A stretch of 64,000 bases of DNA from Lichenostomus cassidix (taxonomy: Eukaryota; Chordata; Aves; Passeriformes; Meliphagidae): assembly GCA_008360975.2 (NCBI GenBank), contig CM039187.1:15951094-16015093 (forward strand), in the 5' to 3' direction. Numbering within the stretch: the stretch's first letter is position 1; each line of letters begins with the position of its first letter. Position numbers and translations under genes: made by a program. Shown in pieces: positions 52,101-64,000 of the stretch. A model generated the notes under the pieces. It ran no database searches and was not told the origin of the DNA. It worked only from the letters and a program-made list of their open reading frames with translations.

Positions 52101-55100
52101 CCCTATCATGAGGAAAAAGGAAAATGCACAGTAGCTACTTCTGTTCACCTCATCCTGTCATCTGTTGACCATGTTAGAAACATTTCCTAAAAATACACAT
52201 AAAAGTTACTTCAAAGAAAAGTACCTAATGGTTCAGAAAAACAAGCAAAGTCAAACCAATGTCTATCTTTGGTTAAAATTAATATAACAGCAAAAACTAC
52301 CACTTATAGACATCTTTTATTCCAGAATTTCTCCTCCATCCTGAGCTTACAGCACTTGGTCTCCTTCTGCAAATAAAAAAGATAGCCTGGACATTTCTAC
52401 CCATCACTGTCAAACTCCAGAACCATGGAGACCTAAATTGCTTACTAGAGAATGAAACAACATCCTTGCTCAACTGTAGTGGAAAGCTACCTGAATGCAA
52501 AAGATTTATGGCACATACCTTGGATGGAAGAATCTGTCAGGAATTCATTAATTAATCAATTTCCTATTCTGGAATCTAAGGTTTTAATCTGACCTACAGA
52601 CAGAGTACACAGTAGGTAGAAAAGAAAACCAACAGGTAGATCTGCTTATGAAGAAAAATATATTAACATTACAAGATCATCTTCTGAAGGACATTCTACA
52701 ATGAATGTTTCAGCTGAGGTCTGATGGTCTGACAACCCCTACGTGACAAAATTAGAGGTAAATGTGCAGTTGGAAGCTTTCACATTTCCTTCAGGTGAAT
52801 CAGTCCCCCTGTGTCTTGGAACTCATCCTGGAACAAACTCCAGTAGAATACAACCCCTCCTCAAACAAGTGTCTTCATCTGAAACCCTTGTGGAAGCATC
52901 ACCTTGCTCAAACTGGCTATAAAGGATTGAAAATGCAGAACTGTGAAAACTTTGTTGAAATCCATGAGAGTTGCCTGATAAATGAAACCTGTGAGCTGAC
53001 ACCTTATGTGGAATTTCACTTTTGTAAGTCCTCAGTGTTTTGACTTGTTGGGTAGGAAATGGGGTGGAGTACGGGAATGGCCAAAAGATGTGCAAGAACC
53101 TAGAATTAATCACAGGAGAGAGTGGGCCTGTTTAGACATTTTAACTGAGAAAAATAACAAGAAACAAAGCATGAAGTAAAATGCGAGGGGAATATGCAGC
53201 ATGATTTATGCATTTTTTGTAGGAAGCAAGGAGATACCTTCAATCTGCCAGATTAAGTGAAGAAAGTGGACCAAGCTCTTGAATAAGGATGTAAGTCTAA
53301 ATTGCCTTTGCACTTTTCCAGGACAAAAATGAGTTAGATCAGTGAATGTAACTGACCAGTATTTTATATAGCCCCTTTATAACCAAGGCTCAATCTATTT
53401 ATTTTGAGATTTAAGACTGGTTTTGAACAGCTATCTGTTCTCTACTATTTCTACCAGACACAGTATCTGTGTACTGAATGCTATTTCTTTTGTTGCAAGT
53501 CCTCTCAATAATGATTTTTTTCTGGGGAGTGAATTAATGCCCCTTGTTGTCTTCAGTTATATGAAGATGTAAAGTAACCCACAAACAATACAACTCAGTG
53601 ATTGGTTCCATTAAAGAACTAAGCCATGACCTATTTTGTTATTTTAGAAAACAGCAGAGAAGGAAAAATTTCTCTCACAAAGTCATGTATAACAATTATA
53701 CATGGGAGAGATGAGATGAAACTCTGGACCATTACTTTGTCTGCAGTAAGAGCCTAGCTTATTTCTAAATGGAATGGGATCAATCTCTTTTCTCCTGCAC
53801 ATACACTAGAACTGTTTGTGATAACAGCAGAAAAGTCAAGTCAAATTGCTGAAAACTATGGAGAAAAAAAGACCAAGATCCAGAATTAAATGGTTCCTTA
53901 TGCAGAAAATTGAATATTTTCAACACAGAAGTACTTATTTTAATACAATTTCTCCTGAGATGGAGGAAGGGGCTTTGATTTAAATTATCTAAAAGAACAC
54001 ATTTCTTTTTACCCTTTTTTCCCATGAAAGCCTCTCAATACACTATGTTTATGATATATTCTTGCTGAAAATATTAAGACCATAGATAAAATACAGAAGC
54101 AAATATTACCCTGTCAAATGCAAATAATGGGATTAAAAGGTATTCTGTATTAGTAATCAGGCACTTCACTTTGTAAAACATTTTCAATAAAGTCAAGATA
54201 ATACTTTTATAATTTTTTTTTTTGCATAACTGCAAGCTAGCTGAGTACGCACAATATACTTCTAGCACTGCATACTCCTAGGACCCAAATCCCAAAAGCT
54301 TTCATGTGAACAATACCCACTATAGTGATGAGTCACTTCAGTTATTGTAGCAGTCCTATTTGGTATTTCATTTAAAAAAAAGCTTCATAGGACTAGACCC
54401 TTAGCTACCAGGAGTGTCATAATGCATCATGGAAGATTCATTTCTGATTAATCTTCTAATTCCATATTTTTTGAGATATTACAGGATCTTGTTTCTAAAT
54501 TCTAGCTTACAGCTCATTACTAGATAAATGCAGCAGCCAGCTATGCCCAACAAAAAGTTGTTTATGATTTTCATAAATGAGTTTTTCACTTCTAGGGAAA
54601 AAAACCCAAGCGGCACCAAATGTGCTAAATAAGAGACAGCAAGGTTAGGTAGTAGTGCGGAATTTTTTAGGTCCCTCTGCAGTTAGATACTGCTAATATG
54701 GGAAAGCCATAGAAACACAGTGGCAGCAACACTTATTTTATATTCCTATGCTTTACAAGCATGCAGTGGTGACACTTTGTCATGGAAATGCTCAGAAAGT
54801 GTGACTCCATCCAGGCATCTGCTCTAGCATGGCATATGGTGCAGTCTGAAGGGAATGCTTAGGTACTCATTTCACTTTACCCCATCTTTGGCACACAGGA
54901 ATCTGCACAAGCATTTTATATTCCTATGGTGCTCAGACACTCTTAATTGGCACAAATGAATTAAATATGTGTATCTGTAGAGACATGGCACATATGTACT
55001 ATATGAGAGAGAAATTTCCCATAAAGAAGGCAATGTCTGCATTATACAAGCTGCCCAGTTAAGATATGTATTTCACTGGCACTTCACTTTTACAAAAACT

Positions 55101-56949
55101 ATTAAACTATAGCAGCACTCAGGCACCATGCCATCAAATCAGAAATGCATAAAGTGTAGGTGGTTAGTTCATATGCATTTAATGCCACCATTCTCAGCTT
55201 GGAACATCGATTCAGATCTGTCAGTATTTTCCATGCTTAAAATGAAGATTTGCCTTCTGTAATCTAGCTTTAACTTCCATCAAGAAAATACCAGGAATCA
55301 AAACCAATGTCCAACTGTGATTGAGAAAATTTGTGGTTCTCTGAATTATGAAGACAGGAAGTTATCAAACAGTCAGAGAAAGCTTCTATTAGTTGCCATT
55401 CCAAAGCCAATGCAATATAGTGCTGTTCCAAGGGTCCTGTTAGGTGGATGGATTAAAACTTATATGTAACTGTCTTTTTAAAACAAGTCTGCTCAAATTT
55501 GTCAAAACAGCAAACACAATTGTTGAGCAAAAAATTGTGCCCTGAACCAAGCAGAAATTATGCATAAGCATCCTAGCATTAGTTTTGTGATTAACTGAAA
55601 CAGGTGTTTCATGTCAAGCAAATCTACAGTGAAAATTCTGGTATAAAAACACGTGAAATATATAAAAACTGTAAGGTGTAATTTGTATGTGCATGTAAAT
55701 ATTTACAAATAATATCCTATTTCTACTGTACAAAACAACTGTATATACTGAAGAGAAGAATGATTTTCAATCAGAAAGCATGCTCTGCTCTTCCAAGCTC
55801 CTCCATGAGGAGGACCTCTATATATAGAAAGAATTTATTTTTCCCTAGAGACTCTGCAGAGAAGGGCCCTCCCTCCTTAGAGTATCTTCTTTCTGTCAAG
55901 TAGCGCATCACAGACTGGGTGGGCAAACTAGTGCCTGTATCAGCCAGCACATTGTGCCTCAAGAAAGGGGCAGTAGCTTCTTCCTCCTAAACGTTTTTCT
56001 TGCCCAGTTCCACTGGCATCTGCACAATATGTGCAACCTTGACCTGCAATGGCAGGGTTCCTAACCAGACTGCTACCGACAGCATCGTGATTTCTGCATG
56101 TCACACAGGCTTTGGAGTGCAGTGGTAGAATTCAACCCAACTGCTTGTGGTTCCTCGAGTCATCAACGTTACAACTCCTAACAACATTAAAGGGGCCAGA
56201 TTTAATCCACAACATGCTTATTTCTCCTACAGAACATACTATTGTACATGAACACAAGCTTACGAAGGAATTACAGCCTTGCATCTATCTTTTATATTTG
56301 ATCCCGAGAAAGAATTTTCACTTTGTCTATCTAAGAATGATCAGTTCACTCTACAGTAGCTTGTGAAAAATTGATTTGGTTCCTTTTTGCTGTATGCAAA
56401 AGGCATAAAAAAAGAAAATAGCTATCTACAACACTAGCTGGCATGTATTAAGTAGAAATTACATAACATGATGGAACTATAAGTATCTCCAGAGAATCTG
56501 ACCAGAAAAACTATACTGACTTTTAAGCAGAGTAAAGACAATGGAAGACAGAAAACATACACATTGCTATGCTCCCTGCAACATTACCAAAAACCCCAAT
56601 AAACATCCCATACTAGAACCATTATGCTTGCAATACCTAAGGCAACAATCACTTTTTATCCAGCACTACCAGGTCTTAGGAAAAAAAGATTACCTGAACA
56701 ATTATTTTGGTCAGACTACTTATCTTCAGTATTGCATTACCTCTAATTTTATGAAAATAGTTTGATGATGTGACTTTAACTAATGAAAATTTCTGTAATG
56801 AATTCTAAACCCCAGATATTCACAAGAGATACAGTATGTAATTAAAGCTATATATTATTTTTGTCTTAGCATATTATAGACCTCTATTCAATCTTAAAAT
56901 GAAATGTTTATTATGAAAACTAATAATTATGTAAAATTTTGCCTTGGTC
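43126..56949. other. Intergenic or distal PCGF5 3' UTR, no recognised exon
   Basis: Long AT-rich stretch with no coding exon that I can identify. Because PCGF5 is transcribed leftward and can have a long 3' UTR, some of the right-hand part may be transcribed UTR. Many TTTATT hexamers (AATAAA on the minus strand) occur, so the true transcript end cannot be chosen from sequence alone. Confidence 0.5.
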
Positions 56950-57817
56950 ATAATCTTGTAGAGGAATTTATTTGTTCCATAGATATTTATATTATTTAAG
57001 CTTCATTTTTAGGGAGGCTTTGTTAGAAGAAGTGTAATCTGACCAGAAGCCATTTTTCCAAAAATAGCTAGTATCCCAAATTCCAAACTTTAGGGAAACC
57101 ATAGAAAAGTGCAATCACAAAGGCTGCAATGCTTTTAAGCAATGTTAGCAGAATCTATTTAGAAGATTTAAAATTGCTATTTTGAATTATCACGTTCTAC
57201 GTCTCTTGTTCAGTGTAATTAATCTTCATTCACTGCAAAAGGACTGTTGCACACTCATGAGTGAGCTATACCTGGACCCATGAGAACCTTATCAAGGAAA
57301 AGGTAGTGGCCCAATCACCACTTTTCTAAATATATTTTCTATACAAAATATTGTCAAGGTATAATCCTTAGTTATTTGTACAGTACTCTATGATTTAAAC
57401 AACAATATTCAGTAAAATAGTAAGTGTGTGAAACTGCAACACCACATGGAATGAGCACTCTGCCATTTTGCTAGTGTAATCAATATTAGGACCAGGAAAA
57501 TTTTCTAACACGCAAGCAAAAATATTCCATAGTTTTTGAATCTTGATGGTACACTTCATGATTTGGCTATGATTTGCAGCACACTCTTAAGATACACAAA
57601 TATCATTATGCACATTTCAGTAGCAGAATGGCACTTGGCTTGCTCTAATAGAAACAACAGAGATGCAACTGACAATTTTAAGAAAGACAATGTCCTTATT
57701 TGCATGCTGAAATTCTGGCTGTGTCCCCCCAATCCAGGCACATCCATTCATTGTGCAATCTGTCGATGGGTAAACAAATAGTGCAGGATTCATCTCAGTG
57801 GGATCTGGCCCTTTGGT
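56950..57817 (-). other. PCGF5: PCGF5 3' UTR (proximal part)
   Basis: The PCGF5 stop codon is at 57818-57820, so transcription continues leftward from 57817 as 3' UTR. The first canonical AATAAA on the minus strand that I found is at 56967-56972 (TTTATT on plus), with another at 56907-56912. A short UTR of about 0.85-0.9 kb is therefore possible; longer forms are equally possible. Confidence 0.45.
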
Positions 57818-57865
57818 CTAACCGAAGTCAATTCTAGGTCGATACTGAAGTACCATAGGGTAAGA
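57818..57865 (-). CDS. PCGF5: PCGF5 last coding exon (C-terminus and stop)
   Basis: After a TTTTGTTTTCAG acceptor (AG at 57867-57866) the minus strand encodes SYPMVLQYRPRIDFG and then TAG at 57820-57818. This is the C-terminus of the Polycomb group RING finger protein PCGF5. The IDFG ending separates it from PCGF3 (which ends in KMDLL) and from BMI1/MEL18. These residues form the last strand of the RAWUL ubiquitin-like domain, which contacts partner proteins in variant PRC1. The exon starts in phase 0, in step with the end of the previous exon. Confidence 0.96.
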   Translation of the reverse strand, partial: SYPMVLQYRPRIDFG

Positions 57866-60040
57866 CTGAAAACAAAAGCAAAGGAAGAACAACAACAAAA
57901 ACAGACAAGAAAGCATGAAGACATGATTCATAAACAATACAAAGAAAATGCAATTAAAGACTACCTTAAGAATAGCTAGAGCTTATCTGTAAGACAGATG
58001 TATATGACAGTTTTATTTATATGAAATAATTCCATACATTTCAACAGTTAAATCCATCCCTGTACTTCAAATCTATCAGCTATTTGTCATTGATATACAA
58101 TTTCTGTATCTTTTATATATTTCAATATTTATGTTTTATTACATTTATATTTGGAGTGCTCAAATGAGTCTTATTTCTGTGTTGCTGTGTTTGATAAAAA
58201 GCAATCTTGACATTCTATACTTTCTAAACCAAAGTGTATTTATAGGTAATGTACTTTGAAATTTATATACAGAGATTCCATAGCTATACTATAAAAAAAG
58301 GTCAAATTGCTGTCAGCTGATTTTCTGAGAGATGACAGCTACCTTCTCCCCTGAGTCCAAACTCCTTAACATCAGATCTAGTGAAAAATTTTTATTAATT
58401 CCTGCTTAAAAAAAAAAAAAAAAAAGGCAAATCAACTTCTTGAATCCCTAAACTGGACAAAACTCTTGTGGAATGGAAGGCAAGAGTGGATGGGTTTCTC
58501 AAAAGGGCTGCAGAATATCTGGGCACTTGTTGCTCACACAGTAGTTTTACACAATCTCTTATTTTTCAGTCTGTCAGCACATTTAAGTGTCAAGTTTTCT
58601 TCTTAACTTCATTAGCATACTGGACATTTTCTATAGCATAAAACCCTGGCAAATCTCCTTGTCTCAGCAGCTATACAGCCTCAAATACTTCTCTGCCACA
58701 GGACAGAGAAACAAAGCCAATTTAAGGTTATTTTAATTGCAAATTTGGAAATACAAATAATTATTACAGAAGCTATCATTAAAACCAGAAATATTTTTCT
58801 GTATTTTGCTGCATCCTTCAAATGCAACAGAGATGAAGAAACAAAGACATAGCTCCAGACCTATAGGTTTAATAAACTTCCCATGCCATGGCAGTGAAAT
58901 GATCACCAGAACTAAATGTGATCACACTTGCAGGGGATTTACAAACTGGAGTGCAGAGAAATCAAGAGGTAAACCCAGAAGTATTAACAATATCAGGAGT
59001 ATTTAGGAGAGAAGACAGGGAGCACCATGTGTAGTCTGCATGTGCAATTAGCAACTGTATCTGCAGTATCATAAAGTACTTGGTCTCTCATTAATTTTTT
59101 TCCTTGCACAGGATATGACTACCATTTTATTTAAATGCTATTTCACATGGTTTTCACTTTGAGTATATAAATTGTCTCTAAAAGTGTGCACATCTAATTG
59201 GAAGTGCACATAGGCAGAGACAGAGCACACACTGAAATTGCCAAGTAAACCAGTGAGGCTCAGTGTTTAGCAAACAAAATCACAAAACTGTACAAATAAA
59301 ATGAACTATGCGGGAACAATTCTAATTATTGGAGGAGACATGAGTGCAGTAGTTCACTTCCACCAATAGCAGGGAGTGACCCTCTATCACTAGCTCTAAT
59401 TTTTTACTCAAGATAAAAATAATATTTCAAACTTTAAACTAACTTCTAGAAATCAGTTCAAATCAAAATTCTCAATGAGGAAACTGAAATAGTTTTAAAT
59501 AATATTGAGAACCAGACTGGTCAGTGAAACTTAGCAATCAGCTTCAGTTTGCAGGTTCTGGAGGTTTAGCTTCTGGAGACTATTCCATTTCTAATTTAAA
59601 AAATGGGAAAGGAACAGTGTTTAGAAAAATCTAACATTTCTTTACTCCATTAAAAATGACATATGAATTCCCATAAAGAGATGAAACCAATGTAGTCTCT
59701 TTTAACTCACACTCTTCAATTTTGATCCCTTGCCAGTGACTACCCAATGCTGCTTAGAGGAATGAGATAGGAAGAGGTAGATTTCCTTTGAGGCTGATAT
59801 GGATATCAACCTATAGAATGATATCTCTCAAAAAAGCCACAAAGAAACCTGGCCTAATAAAGTAAAAGAAACCCCTAAACCCTTTGAATAAAGTTTGTGC
59901 TGCAGGAATGAAAATGCTCAGGCCTCACTTACAGAGCACTTTGCAGTGAGGAATTATAAAAACTCCACAAGCTGAATTACAATGGAGGTGCTGACAGGAC
60001 CTTAATGACTGTAGTATGTACAGTCGTGAGTGCCTCTTAC
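57866..60040 (-). other. PCGF5: PCGF5 last intron
   Basis: A 2.2 kb intron from the donor GTAAG at 60040-60036 to the acceptor at 57866. It is AT-rich and contains an A18 run at 58408-58425. No other exon is recognised. Confidence 0.9.
58408..58425 (+). repeat. A18 homopolymer
   Basis: Pure A run in a PCGF5 intron. There is no flanking SINE-like body. Confidence 0.9.
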
Positions 60041-60100
60041 CTGATAAAAAGTGCCATCCTGTGAGCAGACTTGCGAAGATGAGCAGTTCTGACACCGAAA
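60041..60100 (-). CDS. PCGF5: PCGF5 penultimate coding exon
   Basis: A 60-nt exon, in phase 0 at both ends, encodes [20 protein letters not shown]. The acceptor is CCTTCGCAG (AG at 60102-60101) and the donor is CAG|GTAAG. Human PCGF5, from memory, has [20 protein letters not shown] here, so 16 of 20 residues agree. This Cys-containing insert within the RAWUL region is characteristic of PCGF5 and lacking in PCGF3. Being a multiple of three, the exon can be skipped without a frameshift, which is worth remembering when reading transcript data. Confidence 0.96.
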
Positions 60101-63223
<3,123 letters not shown>

Positions 63224-64000
63224 CTAAAGCAAAAAATCATAAAAAAAATGTTAGAAATTCTGGAAAACATGAGCAATCTTTAGTGCTAGAACAGCTGTAA
63301 CTGATAATCTTTTCAACCAATAACCAATTTTACTGCACTCTCTTCTAATTCGTAATGACACCATAGGCTCCTTTTTGTTCACTTGTTTTCAAAACTTAAA
63401 ACATGACAAACAAGTTCATTTGACCCATCTCTGGTTCTAAAGACACTTCGAAAAGATACAGAAGGAAGGAAAGAAAAAACCCCCAAAAGCTAGCTACCAT
63501 CAAAACCATCAAAACCTCCAGAAGAACTTAAATAACCTATGTGTTTGTGTTAGTAACACTGGGGGTCAAAAAAATGCTGCATTTCTTAGAAGCGTTAAGA
63601 ACCTCCAGTTATATATGTAACATAACACATAGAAAATATAACTAGTTTTATAAGAATAGTTCTTAAATACATTTTTGGTTTTATTCTTGTCTTTGTAATT
63701 TAATAAAACATTATTAAAATTGAAGTTGATTTCTAAAGCCTTTCTTCTAGACTCACTATGTTAGGTAATCCCCTTCAGGAACAGAAATCAAATATCTCTA
63801 ATTCTTAAAACAGCAATTGGCAGGTATTACTCTACACTTCTTGCAGACTGAAGTGAGCTGCCCAAAGCCACAGACAACACTGTCTGAATCCCTGAGTCAG
63901 AATCAGGTTTACAGCTCAGAAGGTCTGGATTGCAGTCATTCAGTGCAAAACATATTTGATAAGCAGGTTCATTCTGGCACGTTCAGACAGTAATCCTGAA
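63224..64000 (-). other. PCGF5: PCGF5 intron (partial)
   Basis: From the acceptor at 63224 to the window end no further PCGF5 exon is found (the expected upstream peptide ends in NNGQSGDNVVK). It contains a MIR-like fragment near 63835-63905. Confidence 0.85.
63835..63905. repeat. MIR/CORE-SINE-like ancient fragment
   Basis: GACTGAAGTGAGCTGCCCAA followed by AGCCACAGACAACACTGTC resembles the MIR core (AAGTGACTTGCCCAAGGTCACACAG). It is diverged and judged by eye. Confidence 0.4.

Overview
This window looks like ordinary nuclear DNA from a bird. It is AT-rich, sparsely coding and intron-containing, with GT-AG splice sites, one strong CpG island and CR1 LINE remnants of the avian type. I cannot name the species. 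Two protein-coding genes can be recognised from exon translations, both on the minus strand and head to tail. At the left is the 5' end of HECTD2 (a HECT-type E3 ubiquitin ligase): coding exon 1 at 6226-6459 and exon 2 at 1925-2054. At the right is the 3' end of PCGF5 (a Polycomb ring-finger protein of variant PRC1): its last four coding exons at 63125-63223, 61959-62048, 60041-60100 and 57818-57865. From memory, the same two genes are neighbours in the same relative orientation on human 10q23 (PCGF5 upstream of HECTD2), so the order appears conserved.

Layout: 1-6225 is HECTD2 introns plus exon 2. 6160-7290 is the HECTD2 CpG island and promoter, with a likely divergent output toward the right. 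About 7292-7372 is a short CR1 fragment. From there to about 56950 there is close to 50 kb with no exon I can recognise. It holds microsatellites, homopolymer tracts, a second CR1 remnant with a decayed reverse transcriptase tail (38749-39265), an isolated GC-rich block with a good splice acceptor (12255-12425), and a tight cluster of transcription-factor motifs (40689-40730). The PCGF5 3' UTR starts at 57817 and runs leftward for an unknown distance. 57866-64000 is PCGF5 introns and exons.

The two genes do not form an operon. One marks proteins for ubiquitin-dependent turnover and the other builds a histone H2A ubiquitin-ligase complex. Their adjacency is a matter of synteny. The most useful points for a second look are the 60-bp uninterrupted purine/pyrimidine tract that encodes an acidic/basic run in HECTD2 exon 1, the AT-rich notch with an octamer, forkhead-like motifs and a poly(A) signal inside the CpG island, the GC-rich candidate exon near 12.3 kb, and the 40.7 kb motif cluster. 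I found no CRISPR array, tRNA, rRNA, prokaryotic operon or intact mobile element, and nothing I would call a clearly new biological system.
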